Source: a bacterium | GTDB lineage: Bacteria > Krumholzibacteriota > Krumholzibacteriia > LZORAL124-64-63 | Assembly (NCBI GenBank): GCA_020049465.1 | Contig: JAIFKS010000011.1 | Span: 1-64,000 of the forward strand | Direction: 5' to 3' | DNA length: 64,000 bases | Shown here: positions 11,635 to 20,131 of the stretch, in pieces | How positions within the stretch are numbered: the stretch's first letter is position 1 | Layout: each line of letters opens with the position of its first letter | Program-made: the position numbers and the translations under genes | Notes under the pieces: model-generated | Seen by the model: only the letters and a program-made list of their open reading frames with translations | What the model was told of the DNA's origin: nothing | Database searches by the model: none

Positions 11635-13005
11635 ATGCCGGGCGTTGGCGCCGCGGCGACCCTGGCGGCGCTGACGCGCCGTCGCGTAGCGGCGACCATC
11701 ACGGCGCTGGCGGTGCCGCTCGTGCTCACCCAGCTCGCGGCGACGCTGATGGGGCTGGTCGACGCCTTCATGGTCGGCCGGCTCGGCGGCCCGGCACTGG
11801 CCGCGCTCGGCCTCGCCACGCTGCTGTTCTCGGTGCTGGCGATGAGCCTCAAGGCCGTGGATGTCGCCTGCCAGACGTTCACCGCCAGACGTGTCGGTGA
11901 AGGCCGTGACGACCAGGTGGGCACGGTCCTGGCAACGGCGCTGACCGTCGTTCTGGTCCTGGGCGCGGCGGCGTCGTGGCTGGGCATGCGGTGGCCCGAC
12001 CAGATGATGCGGCTGGTGACACGCGACCCGGAAGTCGACCGGCTGGGCGCCGGCTATCTGTACTGGCGAAGCATCGGCCTGGTGCCGCTGCTGGTCTTCT
12101 TCCAGTTCAAGGCGATGGGTGACGGCGTCGGCTGGACGCGTGTCGGCATGGTCGCCGGGCTGGGCATGAACCTGCTCAACGTCGTGCTGAACTGGCTGCT
12201 CATCTTCGGCCATGCCGGTCTGCCGGCGATGGGTGTGGCCGGAGCGGCCCTGGCCAGTTCGCTCAGTTCGGCGCTGGCGGCCGTGGCGCTGATCGCGGTC
12301 TACCTGCGCCGCGGACCCCGGCGGCGATTTCGCCTGCTGGCGCGCGGGAATTTCCATCGCGAGCTGGTGCGCCCGTTCCTGGTCATGGCCTGGCCGCCGA
12401 CGGTGCAGACCCTGGGCATCGTGCTGGCCCTGATGGCGTTTTACGTTATTCTGGGCGGGATCTCGACCGCGACGCTGGCCATCGGGGCGGTGGTCCTGCG
12501 ACTGGCTTCGGTCAGCTTCATGCCCGGCATCGGCGTCGGCGCCGCGGTGCAGACGATGGTCGGCCAGGCTCTGGGCGCCGGCGACCCGCGCGGAGCCCGC
12601 CGCGCCGCGTGGACGGGCCTGGGCCTGTCCATGCTGATCATGGGCGCGTTCGGAACGATCTTCGTCCTCCTGCCGGCGCCCCTGCTGCGCCTGTTCGTCC
12701 CGGACGAGGCCCTCGTGCGGGCCGGCGTGCCGGCGCTGCGGCTGATCGGCCTCGCCCAGTTGATCGATTCGGTCGGCCTGACGCTGGCGGGCGCCCTGCG
12801 CGGGGCGGGACGCACGCGGGCGGTCATGCTCGTGGACGTCGTGGCCGGCTTCGCCCTGATGCCGCCGTTGGCCTGGCTGTTCGGGATCATGCTCGGCGGC
12901 GGCCTGCTGGGCGCGACCTGGGCGCTGGTGACCTGGTTCACGCTGTACGCCGCGGGCATGCTGGTCCTGTTCCTGCACCCGCGCTGGCACGAGGTGACGC
13001 TTTGA
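11635..13005 (+). CDS. MATE-family multidrug/metabolite efflux transporter
   Basis: A 456-residue, twelve-helix inner-membrane exporter built from two MATE half repeats. The first repeat opens with ALAVPLVLTQLAATLMGLVDAFMVG, written here only in outline, and has the MVGRLGGPALAALGLA segment. The second repeat carries ASVSFMPGIGVGAAVQTMVGQALG, with the conserved GQ..GAGD turn. Such proteins use Na+ or H+ gradients to expel cationic drugs or metabolites. ATG 11635 is preferred to an in-frame TTG at 11617. The C-terminus overlaps the possible TTG start of xseA by three bases. Substrate cannot be inferred. Confidence 0.92.
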   Translation: MPGVGAAATLAALTRRRVAATITALAVPLVLTQLAATLMGLVDAFMVGRLGGPALAALGLATLLFSVLAMSLKAVDVACQTFTARRVGEGRDDQVGTVLATALTVVLVLGAAASWLGMRWPDQMMRLVTRDPEVDRLGAGYLYWRSIGLVPLLVFFQFKAMGDGVGWTRVGMVAGLGMNLLNVVLNWLLIFGHAGLPAMGVAGAALASSLSSALAAVALIAVYLRRGPRRRFRLLARGNFHRELVRPFLVMAWPPTVQTLGIVLALMAFYVILGGISTATLAIGAVVLRLASVSFMPGIGVGAAVQTMVGQALGAGDPRGARRAAWTGLGLSMLIMGAFGTIFVLLPAPLLRLFVPDEALVRAGVPALRLIGLAQLIDSVGLTLAGALRGAGRTRAVMLVDVVAGFALMPPLAWLFGIMLGGGLLGATWALVTWFTLYAAGMLVLFLHPRWHEVTL

Positions 13006-14582
13006 TCGAGGACCCCTCCGCGGATCCCGGCGCCGGCATGCCGGCCCGCCCTGTACTGTCGGTGCGCGAGTTGAACGAGAGCATCGCGGGCGCGCTGCAG
13101 GCGGCCTTCCCGCGCACGGTATGGGTGCGCGGCGAGGTCCAGCGCCTGCCGCACGACGCCGCGACGCGCCAGCACGTGTATTTCGAACTGCACGAGACCG
13201 GCCGCAGCGGCGCCGCCGAATATGCGGTGTCCGTCTCGCTGATGGGGTGGGACCGGCAGAAATTCGGGCTCACTCGTTTCCTCGACGGAACCGACCGCGA
13301 CCTGCAGCTGGCCAACCAGCTGGAGGTGTGTCTGGAATGCCGCGTCGACTTCTACCCGAAGTTCGGCAAGCTCACGCTGAAGATCGTCGGCATCGATCCG
13401 ACGTTCTCGCTGGGCCGGCTCGAGGCGCGCCGGCGCCAGACGCTGGCCCATCTCGAGCAGGCCGGGCTGCTGGAGGCGAACGCGCGGCTCCCGCTGCCCG
13501 AACTGCCGCTGCGCGTCGGTCTGATCACCGCGCGCGGCAGCGCCGCCGAACTGGATTTCCTGACCGGCCTGGACGCCAGCCCCTGGGGCTTCCGCGTGGT
13601 GGCCCGCGGCGCGCGCATGCAGGGCGAACAGCTCGAGGCCGAGGTCATCGCGGCGCTGCGCCACCTGCAGGGCGAAGCGGTGGACGTCATCGTGATCACG
13701 CGCGGCGGCGGTTCCCGCGCGGACCTGAGCTGGTTCGACCAGCGCGATCTGGCGGTGGCCATCGCCACCTGCCGCGTGCCGGTGATCACGGCGATCGGTC
13801 ACGAGATCGACCGCTCGATCGCCGACGCGGTGGCGCACCACGCCTGCAAGACGCCGACCGCCGCGGCATCCTTCCTGGTCGAACGGGTGGACGAGGCAGC
13901 GGCCCGCGTGAACGATGCCGCCCGCCAACTGGCCCGTCTCGCCGAGAGCCTGCTTCAGGAGGCCGGCGCGCGACTGGTTTCGACCGGACGTCTGGAACGG
14001 GCCGTGCGCGCCGTGCTGGGCGACGGCCGGCTCCAGGTCCAGCGTGACGCGACGCGTCTGCAGGGCGCCGTGTCCGGCCGTCTGGCGGCCGCGGGCGCCC
14101 GGCTGGCCGACCGGCGCGCGAGCGTCGCACAGGCAGCCACCGCGGCGCTGGCGCGACGACGCGACCGTCTGGCAGCGGCGCCGGCGCGGCTGTCCGCCGG
14201 CGTGGCCGCGCGCCTGCTCGCGGCGCACCGCGGCGAGGCGGCGCAGGTCGCCCGCCTGGACCGGGAAACCCGCCGCACGCTGGTGGACCGGGACCGTAGA
14301 CTCGTTTCGCTGGCCACGCAGGCGCGGTTGCTGGATCCGGCCCGCCTGCTCGCCCGCGGCTACACGATGACGACCGCGGCCGATGGCCGCATCCTGACGC
14401 GCGCCGCGGCGGCGCAGGCCGCCGGCACGCTGCTGACCCGTTTCAGCGACGGCGTGGTGGCCAGCCAGGTACTTCCCGCACCCGGCCCCGCGGCGGGCGG
14501 CGAACCCAGCAAAGGAGCCCGTGTTGGCGGAAAAAAAACCAAATCCGAAACGAACCCCGGCCAGGAGCCTCTCTTTCGGTGA
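13002..14582 (+). CDS. xseA: Exodeoxyribonuclease VII large subunit
   Basis: Catalytic subunit of exonuclease VII, which degrades single-stranded DNA in both directions and acts in mismatch and damage repair. The N-terminal OB-fold (LSVRELNESI ... VWVRGEVQRLP) is followed by the nuclease domain with LRVGLITARGSAAELDF, VIVITRGGGSRADLSWFD and ITAIGHEIDRSIADAVA, then a long helical coiled region. Two starts are possible: TTG 13002, which overlaps the MATE stop as TTGA and has GAGGTG seven bases upstream (526 residues), or ATG 13038 (514 residues), closer to the usual family N-terminus. The same TTGA arrangement starts the gene at 58313. The 3' end overlaps xseB by 62 bases and contains an A8 run. 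Confidence 0.93.
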   Translation: MIEDPSADPGAGMPARPVLSVRELNESIAGALQAAFPRTVWVRGEVQRLPHDAATRQHVYFELHETGRSGAAEYAVSVSLMGWDRQKFGLTRFLDGTDRDLQLANQLEVCLECRVDFYPKFGKLTLKIVGIDPTFSLGRLEARRRQTLAHLEQAGLLEANARLPLPELPLRVGLITARGSAAELDFLTGLDASPWGFRVVARGARMQGEQLEAEVIAALRHLQGEAVDVIVITRGGGSRADLSWFDQRDLAVAIATCRVPVITAIGHEIDRSIADAVAHHACKTPTAAASFLVERVDEAAARVNDAARQLARLAESLLQEAGARLVSTGRLERAVRAVLGDGRLQVQRDATRLQGAVSGRLAAAGARLADRRASVAQAATAALARRRDRLAAAPARLSAGVAARLLAAHRGEAAQVARLDRETRRTLVDRDRRLVSLATQARLLDPARLLARGYTMTTAADGRILTRAAAAQAAGTLLTRFSDGVVASQVLPAPGPAAGGEPSKGARVGGKKTKSETNPGQEPLFR

Positions 14583-14784
14583 GGCCGTGGCCGAGGTCGA
14601 AGAGATCCTCTCCGGACTCGAAGAGGATGCCGTGGACATCGACCGCCTCGGCGACGAAGTGGCGCGCGCCGTCGAACTGATCCAGGTCTGCCGCGAGAAA
14701 CTGGAAAAGACGGACCGCGAGGTCCGCGACCTGGTGGCGGGGCTGCAGTCGGCGCCCGCCGAAGACGGGAACGGCGAAGCCTGA
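14521..14784 (+). CDS. xseB: Exodeoxyribonuclease VII small subunit
   Basis: An 87-residue protein matching XseB. The core SLSFGEAVAEVEEILSGLE, followed by DIDRLGDEVARAVELIQVC and REKLEKTDREV, forms the helical hairpin that binds several copies per large subunit. The start is GTG 14521 with AAAGGAG just upstream, inside the end of xseA but in the +1 frame. The stop shares one base with the ATG of the next gene. The N-terminal dozen residues are Lys/Pro-rich and coded by an A-rich patch (14531-14538 is A8) unusual in this GC-rich region. Confidence 0.92.
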   Translation: MLAEKKPNPKRTPARSLSFGEAVAEVEEILSGLEEDAVDIDRLGDEVARAVELIQVCREKLEKTDREVRDLVAGLQSAPAEDGNGEA

Positions 14785-15800
14785 TGGAGCCGTTGATCCA
14801 CGTCCGCGATCTGTGCAAGGACTACCGGCTGACCGACCGCCGCGAAGGTGTGCGCGGCGGTCTGCATGATCTGATCAGTCCCCGCCGCCGCCTGCTGCGC
14901 GCGGTGGACAATGTCTCGTTCTCGATCGCGCCCGGCGAGATGGTCGGCTACATCGGCGCCAACGGCGCCGGCAAGTCCACCACCATCAAGATGCTCACCG
15001 GGATCCTGACGCCGTCCGCCGGCGAGGTGACCGTCGGGGGCATGGTGCCGTGGCGGCAGCGCCAGCAGTACACGCGTCACATCGGCGTGGTCTTCGGCCA
15101 GCGCACGCAGCTCTGGTGGGACCTGGCCGTCGTCGAATCGTTCCGACTGCTGAAGAAGATCTACGAGGTGGATGACGCCACCTACGATCGCCAGATGAAG
15201 CTGTTCGACGAACTGCTGGACACCGGCAAGCTGCTCAGCCAGCCGGTGCGCAAGCTCTCGCTGGGACAACGTATGCGCTGCGACCTGGCGGCCGCGCTGC
15301 TGCACCGGCCGCGGGTGTTGTTCCTGGACGAGCCGACCATCGGCCTTGACGTCGTCGGCAAGGGAAACATCCGCGAGTTCCTGCGCGGCATCCAGGAGCG
15401 CGAGGGCGTGACGGTGATCCTGACCACGCACGATCTGGGCGACATCGAACAGCTCTGCCGCCGCGTGATCATCATCGACCAGGGACGCGTCCACTTCGAC
15501 GGCGAACTGGCGGAACTGCGCCGGCGCGTGGGGCAGAGCGTGCGCCTGTCGGTGGACCTGCACGAACCGACGGACAGCGAAGCGCTGGCGGCCGTCACCG
15601 CCGGATTGCCGGTCGTCTGGGATGCGCAGCAGGGCCTGCGCCACGTGGCCCGCTTCAACCGCGTCGAAGTCCGCGCGGCCGATGTCATCCGTCTGGTCGT
15701 CAACGACCGCCCGGTGCAGGACCTGCACCTGGCCGAGCAGCCCATCGAGGATGTCGTTCGCGAGATCTACCGCCAGGCCGCCGCGGGCGGCGACAAGTGA
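14784..15800 (+). CDS. ABC transporter ATP-binding protein (ABC-2 export system)
   Basis: A 338-residue ATPase of an ABC-2 exporter. Walker A is GANGAGKST, the signature loop is LSLGQRMRCDLA, Walker B is VLFLDEPTIGLD, and the H-loop is TTHD. A 20-residue insertion before the first strand (region GVRGGLHDLISPRRR) and a C-terminal extension of about 90 residues place it in the subfamily that pairs with two unlike six-helix permeases, as in cyanobacterial viologen exporters. The gene overlaps xseB by one base and the first permease gene by four (GTGA), so it is part of a tightly coupled operon. The exported compound is unknown. Confidence 0.93.
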   Translation: MEPLIHVRDLCKDYRLTDRREGVRGGLHDLISPRRRLLRAVDNVSFSIAPGEMVGYIGANGAGKSTTIKMLTGILTPSAGEVTVGGMVPWRQRQQYTRHIGVVFGQRTQLWWDLAVVESFRLLKKIYEVDDATYDRQMKLFDELLDTGKLLSQPVRKLSLGQRMRCDLAAALLHRPRVLFLDEPTIGLDVVGKGNIREFLRGIQEREGVTVILTTHDLGDIEQLCRRVIIIDQGRVHFDGELAELRRRVGQSVRLSVDLHEPTDSEALAAVTAGLPVVWDAQQGLRHVARFNRVEVRAADVIRLVVNDRPVQDLHLAEQPIEDVVREIYRQAAAGGDK

Positions 15801-16675
15801 ACGCCGCGGGCCTGGATGCGGCCGCCGGTCGCCTGGCGCCCTGGCGCCGCACCCCGACGGGATCGCTGGGCCTGTACGGCCATTTCGTGCGTCTGGCCTT
15901 CCTGAAATTCCTGGCCTACCGCCTGCGCTACTACACGGGCGTGTTCAGCTACACGATCTTCGTGGCCGGGCACTACTATCTCTATCTGGCGCTCTACGCC
16001 GGCCGCGCCGCCGACGGCCTGTCCGCCACGGTGGGCGGCCTGACCGTGCGCGAGATGGTGACCTACGTGGCCATCAGCTGGATCGGACGCAGCCTCTACT
16101 TCAACAACATCTCGCGCGATCTGGCCCGGATGGTGACCGAGGGCGAGATCGCCATGCACCTGATCAAGCCCTTCCATCTGCAATCGGTGATGATGTTCGA
16201 AGCCGTGGGCGAGGCCGGATTCCGGCTGATCATGTTCACGGTACCCATCATGCTGGTCGTGGTGCCGCTGTTCGGGGTGGGCGCGCCGGCCGGTGCAGCC
16301 GCACTGGCCTGGACGCTGGTGAGCTTCACGCTGTCGCTGATCATCTACAGTCAGCTCGGATTCCTGGTCGGGTGCCTGGCCTTCGCCATGAAGAACATCC
16401 AGGGCGTGCTGCGCGCGCAGATGGTGGGCATGGATTTCCTGACCGGGGTGATCGTGCCGTTCACCTTCTTTCCCGGCTGGTTCCAGACGGTGGTCGCCTG
16501 GCTGCCCTTCCAGTGCATCAGCTACGTTCCGGTGATGATCTATCTTGGCAAGCGCACCGGACCGGACCTGGTCTCGGGCCTGCTGCTGCAGAGCGCGTGG
16601 GCCGTGGGCTTGACCGTCGCGGCGCGGCTGGTGTGGCGGTTCGCCATCCGCCGCGTGACGGTGCAGGGAGGCTGA
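15797..16675 (+). CDS. ABC-2 exporter permease, first subunit
   Basis: A 292-residue inner-membrane protein with six predicted helices, of the ABC2_membrane_6 type. Family-like segments include KFLAYRLRYYTGVFSY at the first helix, the amphipathic stretch after it (GRSLYFNNISRDLARM) and FFPGWFQTVVAWLPFQ before the last helices. It starts at GTG 15797, overlapping the ATPase stop as GTGA. A second, only distantly similar permease follows one base after its stop, so the transporter is probably a heterodimeric membrane channel with a dimeric ATPase. No substrate clue is visible. Confidence 0.88.
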   Translation: MNAAGLDAAAGRLAPWRRTPTGSLGLYGHFVRLAFLKFLAYRLRYYTGVFSYTIFVAGHYYLYLALYAGRAADGLSATVGGLTVREMVTYVAISWIGRSLYFNNISRDLARMVTEGEIAMHLIKPFHLQSVMMFEAVGEAGFRLIMFTVPIMLVVVPLFGVGAPAGAAALAWTLVSFTLSLIIYSQLGFLVGCLAFAMKNIQGVLRAQMVGMDFLTGVIVPFTFFPGWFQTVVAWLPFQCISYVPVMIYLGKRTGPDLVSGLLLQSAWAVGLTVAARLVWRFAIRRVTVQGG

Positions 16676-16676
16676 G

Positions 16677-17522
16677 ATGGAAACCCCGACACGCTTCGCC
16701 TCCGGCAGCGACCGCTCGAAGGTGGCGCGTCTGGCCTGGCAGGGCCGGATCTTCGGCGCCTATTTCGTGCAGTTCCTCAAGATGCGTCTGGCCTACCGCA
16801 TGGACTTCTTCATCGACACGCTGGCCGTCGGTTTCAGCCTGCTGATCCAGCTGGCGGTGCTGGGCGTCCTGTTCAGCAAGGTGCGTGAACTGGACGGCTG
16901 GAGCTTTCCGCAGGTGCTGTTCATCTACGGCTTCAGCCTGGTTCCCCTGGGTCTGTTCAACCTGGTCAGCGTCAATCTCTACGGGTTCGCCGACGAGTAC
17001 CTGATCGGCGGGCGCTTCGACCGGGTGCTGCTGCGCCCGGTCGGCAGCCTGGCTCAGGTGATCTTCGAGTCGTTCAACGTGTCGGGTCTGAACGAGATCT
17101 TCCTGGGGCTGGCGGTGATGGCGCACGCCAGCTGGAAACTCGGCGCCGATTTCGGGGTAATAGACCTCTTGGCCCTGCTGTTCCTGGCGCCGGGGGCGGC
17201 GCTGGTGTATCTGGGCGTTTTCCTGGCCATCACTGCGGTCAGTTTCTGGGTCGAGGACAAGATGGGGTTGGCGCCGCCGGTCTATAACCTGATCCGGTTC
17301 AGCCGTTACCCCATCACGATCTACAGTTTGCCGGTGCGGATCTTCCTGACGTTCGTGCTGCCGTTCGCCTGGGTGGCGTTCTATCCGGCGGCCTGGTTCG
17401 TGGGGGGGCCGGAACTGGCGAAAGTGGCGTTGGCCACGCCCCTGGTCGGGGTGGTGGTGTTCACGGGAGCGGCTCTGATGTGGCGGCGGGGTGTCCGCAA
17501 CTACGTCAGCACCGGCAGTTGA
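16677..17522 (+). CDS. ABC-2 exporter permease, second subunit
   Basis: A 281-residue partner permease. Six hydrophobic spans are evident, with the family-like entry segment FLKMRLAYRMDFFIDTLAV and the pre-helix-5 stretch YNLIRFSRYPITIYSLPVRI. The last helices resemble the first permease weakly, as expected for ancient duplication. ATG 16677 lies one base after the previous stop. A bulged inverted repeat begins four bases after the stop (17526-17553), probably marking the end of the ABC operon or a processing site. Confidence 0.88.
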   Translation: METPTRFASGSDRSKVARLAWQGRIFGAYFVQFLKMRLAYRMDFFIDTLAVGFSLLIQLAVLGVLFSKVRELDGWSFPQVLFIYGFSLVPLGLFNLVSVNLYGFADEYLIGGRFDRVLLRPVGSLAQVIFESFNVSGLNEIFLGLAVMAHASWKLGADFGVIDLLALLFLAPGAALVYLGVFLAITAVSFWVEDKMGLAPPVYNLIRFSRYPITIYSLPVRIFLTFVLPFAWVAFYPAAWFVGGPELAKVALATPLVGVVVFTGAALMWRRGVRNYVSTGS

Positions 17523-17525
17523 GCA

Positions 17526-17553
17526 GGGCACGCGGGCCATTCAGCCCGTGCCC
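17526..17553 (+). other. Inverted repeat between ABC operon and secreted-protein gene
   Basis: GGGCAC-GC-GGGC (17526-17537) can pair with GCCCGTGCCC (17544-17553), giving a ten-base-pair stem with a two-base bulge and a six-base loop. No T run follows, so intrinsic termination is doubtful. It stands 17 bases before the next ATG. Confidence 0.3.
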
Positions 17554-17569
17554 GAAGAAAGGGTCTGCA

Positions 17570-18265
17570 ATGTCTGAACAGATGACGCCGCGGGGCGCGA
17601 AGTCGCTGGTCCTGGCCCTGACCGCCGCATTGGCGCTGGCGGCGGCCCAACCGGCGGCCGCCTCGATCTGGTGCGGCGAGAACGGGACGATCCGCTTCAT
17701 GTTCGCGGCGGGGGACTCTCTCGTCGAAACGCTGACGACCGGTGAGCCGACCGGCGGCGTGACCGTCGTGGAGGTGCAGGCCTGGCTGACCGGCATCGAC
17801 GACGTGGCGCGTGACGGTGAAGCCTTCCTGCGGGTCGGCGGGGCGGAATTCACGTTGAGCATCACGGGCGCCGAGGCCAGCGTGATCTCCCAGGAATTCT
17901 CTGAAAAGAACGCGCTGAACATCGCGCCGAAGCCCGGTCAGGTGGCGGTGGGTTTCGATCCCGGCGCCCGCCTGAGGGACGGCGCCGTGATGCTCGTGCG
18001 CTGGAAGGTCCTGTTCCAGGGGCAGCCGCGAAACGTGCGCTTCGGCCTGGATCCGACCGGGCTGCGTTCCTGCACGACGCTCGTCGGCTGCCCGGGCACG
18101 GGCACCCAGGCCCTGTATGTAGGCGCGGATTCGGCCAATCAACTGGACTGCATGTTCGGAGCCGGGTACGTGCCGGCCTGGCTGAATCCCGAGGGCGAAC
18201 CGGACCGTACCCCCGTGACCGGCACGGTTTCCTGGGAGCAGGCCGGGGTGTTCCAGGCGCGCTAG
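17570..18265 (+). CDS. Secreted protein of unknown function
   Basis: A 231-residue protein with a clear signal peptide (basic start, LVLALTAALALAAA, cleavage after AAAS or so). The mature part begins IWCGENGTIRFMF and reads as an all-beta domain with alternating hydrophobic residues and paired cysteines (SCTTLVGCPGTG, QLDCMFG). The recurring 'DSLVETLTTGEPTGG' and 'VSWEQAGVF' segments hint at a cohesin- or fibronectin-like sandwich, but I do not recognise a family. ATG 17570 follows AAGAAAGGG. It ends five bases before the convergent epimerase gene. Confidence 0.7.
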   Translation: MSEQMTPRGAKSLVLALTAALALAAAQPAAASIWCGENGTIRFMFAAGDSLVETLTTGEPTGGVTVVEVQAWLTGIDDVARDGEAFLRVGGAEFTLSITGAEASVISQEFSEKNALNIAPKPGQVAVGFDPGARLRDGAVMLVRWKVLFQGQPRNVRFGLDPTGLRSCTTLVGCPGTGTQALYVGADSANQLDCMFGAGYVPAWLNPEGEPDRTPVTGTVSWEQAGVFQAR

Positions 18266-18270
18266 GAGCC

Positions 18271-18741
18271 TCAGGCGTCCGCCGGGGCCGGGCCGCAGAT
18301 CTCCAGCAGCACGCCGCCGGTTCCGCGCGGGTGGACGAAGGCGATCAGCTTGCCGCCCGCGCCGCGCCGCGGCGTCTGGTCGATGACGGCGATGCCGGCT
18401 TCGCGGCAGCGGTCGAGGACCAGTGTGACGTCGTTCGCGGCCACCGCCACGTGGTGCAGTCCCGCTCCGCGCTTGGCGATGAAGGCGGCGATCGCGCCGA
18501 CTTCGGACAGGGGCGCCAGCAGTTCGATGTGGCCCGGTCCGCCCTGGCGATCCAGCTTCAGGAAGGCAACGCGGACGTTTTCCTGCGGGACTTCCTCGAT
18601 GCGCTCCAGTTCGAGCCCCAGCAGATCCCGGTACAGGGCCAGGCCCTGATCGAGGTCCGCCACCGCGATGCCGATGTGATCGACGTGGCCGGCGGTGCCG
18701 GCCGGCAGCCCTGCCAGGGCGCCCTTGATGTCGTGGTTCAT
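18271..18741 (-). CDS. mce: Methylmalonyl-CoA epimerase
   Basis: A 156-residue vicinal-oxygen-chelate enzyme that interconverts (S)- and (R)-methylmalonyl-CoA, linking propionyl-CoA carboxylase to methylmalonyl-CoA mutase. The two beta-alpha-beta modules are clear: VDHIGIAVADLDQGLALYRD opens the first, with the metal His, and GLHHVAVAANDV opens the second, with its His. LLEICG near the end supplies the Glu ligand. Length is slightly above the usual 130-150 residues because of a 15-residue N-terminal tail. The carboxylase operon lies 3 kb downstream on the same strand; the mutase is not in the window. Confidence 0.93.
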   Translation of the reverse strand: MNHDIKGALAGLPAGTAGHVDHIGIAVADLDQGLALYRDLLGLELERIEEVPQENVRVAFLKLDRQGGPGHIELLAPLSEVGAIAAFIAKRGAGLHHVAVAANDVTLVLDRCREAGIAVIDQTPRRGAGGKLIAFVHPRGTGGVLLEICGPAPADA

Positions 18742-18776
18742 CCGTCCGCCTCTTTCCGCCTCCGGGGCGGGTCGAC

Positions 18777-18803
18777 GGCCGCCATGGCCGCCATGGCCGC
18801 CGT
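18777..18803. repeat. Short 9-bp tandem repeat (three units)
   Basis: GGCCGCCAT occurs at 18777-18785 and 18786-18794, then GGCCGCCGT at 18795-18803, with a degenerate fourth unit following. It lies in the divergent region between the epimerase and M29 aminopeptidase genes. It may affect spacing of promoter elements or may be neutral. Confidence 0.6.
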
Positions 18804-18900
18804 GGCCGCTTTGGTCGTTCTGCCGCCGGGTCTGTTTTTTTGCGCTGGGGCGGGCGCCCCGGCTCCGCTAAAATGGTACGACCAACCCCGGGAGGAAAGC

Positions 18901-20016
18901 ATGGACCCGCGCAATACGAAACTGGCCGAGCAACTGATCACCTACAGCGTGAAACTGCAGCCGGGCGAGAAGATCTACATCGAGATCAAGGGCCTCGAAG
19001 CCCTTGAACTGGGCCGCGAACTGGTGCGCGTGGCCACCGAACACGGCGGCGTGCCGTTCTGGTACTACAACGACGAGACGATCAGTCGCGGATTCATCCG
19101 CAACGCGGGCCAGAAGCAGTTCGAGGACTGGGGCGCCTTCCACCGGACGATCATGGAATCCGTCGATGCCTACATCGGAGTGCGCGGCAGCACCAACCCG
19201 TTCGACCTGGCGGATGTCGATACCGAGCGCCAGAAGTGGCACGACCAGGCCTACTGGGGCCAGGTGCACATCCCGGTGCGGCTGAACAAGAAGTGGTGCG
19301 TGCTGCGGTATCCGAATCCGTCGATGGCGCAGGCGGCCGAGCGGTCGACCGAGGACTTCGCCGACTTCTATTTCAAGGTCTGCACGCTGGACTACGCGCG
19401 CATGAGTCGCGCCATGGACCCGCTGCACGCGCTGCTCGAGTCCACCGACCGCGTGCACCTCAAGGGACCGGGAACGGACCTGCGGTTCAGCATCAAGGGA
19501 CTGCCGGCGGTCAAGTGCGACGGCGGGCGCAACATTCCCGACGGCGAAGTCTACACGGCGCCGGTCCGCGATTCCGTCAACGGCGTCATCCGCTACAACA
19601 CGAAGACCCGACAGGGCGGGGCGGTGCTGTCGAACATCTGCTTCACCGTGAAGGACGGGCGCATCGTCGAAGCGACCTGTGACGGGGACGAGACGAAGCT
19701 GCGACAGGCGCTGGATCTTGACGAGGGCGCGCGTTATTTCGGCGAATTCGCTCTGGGCGTCAACCCGCACATCACCAAGCCGATGCTCGACACGCTGTTC
19801 GACGAGAAGATCAGCGGCAGCTTCCACCTGACGCCGGGCAACGCCTACGCCAAATCCGACAACGGCAACAAGTCGGCGCTGCACTGGGACATCGTGATGA
19901 TGCAGTCCCCGGAGTGGGGCGGGGGCGAGATCTGGTTCGACGACCGCCTGGTCAGGAAAGACGGCCTGTTCGTGATCCCGGAACTGATGGGACTCAACCC
20001 GGACAGCCTGGCCTGA
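18901..20016 (+). CDS. M29-family aminopeptidase
   Basis: A 371-residue metallo-aminopeptidase of the AmpS/thermophilic type, acting on N-termini of peptides in the cytoplasm. The N-terminal domain has PGEKIYIEIKG. The C-terminal metal site is visible as FGEFALGVNP (Glu), FDEKISGSFHLTPGNAY (Glu, His) and KSALHWDIVM (His and Asp), the expected ligands of a dinuclear centre. ATG 18901 is preceded by GGGAGGAAAGC, an excellent ribosome site; the long upstream extension of the frame is antisense to the epimerase gene. A strong hairpin terminator follows 37 bases after the stop. Confidence 0.94.
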   Translation: MDPRNTKLAEQLITYSVKLQPGEKIYIEIKGLEALELGRELVRVATEHGGVPFWYYNDETISRGFIRNAGQKQFEDWGAFHRTIMESVDAYIGVRGSTNPFDLADVDTERQKWHDQAYWGQVHIPVRLNKKWCVLRYPNPSMAQAAERSTEDFADFYFKVCTLDYARMSRAMDPLHALLESTDRVHLKGPGTDLRFSIKGLPAVKCDGGRNIPDGEVYTAPVRDSVNGVIRYNTKTRQGGAVLSNICFTVKDGRIVEATCDGDETKLRQALDLDEGARYFGEFALGVNPHITKPMLDTLFDEKISGSFHLTPGNAYAKSDNGNKSALHWDIVMMQSPEWGGGEIWFDDRLVRKDGLFVIPELMGLNPDSLA

Positions 20017-20053
20017 GTGGACGCTCCCGCGCGTCCGCTCCCGTGAAATCAGG

Positions 20054-20089
20054 AACGAAGCCGCGCCCGTGGTCGGGCGCGGCTTCGTT
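20054..20089. terminator. Bidirectional hairpin terminator between M29 aminopeptidase and DUF4252 genes
   Basis: A perfect 16-base-pair inverted repeat: AACGAAGCCGCGCCCG (20054-20069), loop TGGT, and its complement (20074-20089). The ends of the stem provide TTT on either strand. It lies between two convergent genes, so it can serve both. Confidence 0.8.
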
Positions 20090-20131
20090 TCATCCGGATC
20101 CGGCAGGGCGCCGCGTCGGCGCCATCATCGG

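Noticed and set aside
12441-15728. A 1095-residue minus-strand open frame opposite the MATE, xseA, xseB and ABC genes.
   Set aside because: Antisense to four recognised genes, with no ribosome site or homology.
18835-18874. A T7 run followed by TAAAAT considered as a promoter for the M29 aminopeptidase.
   Set aside because: The nearest -35-like sequence gives a 23-base spacer, too long for a convincing sigma-70 promoter.
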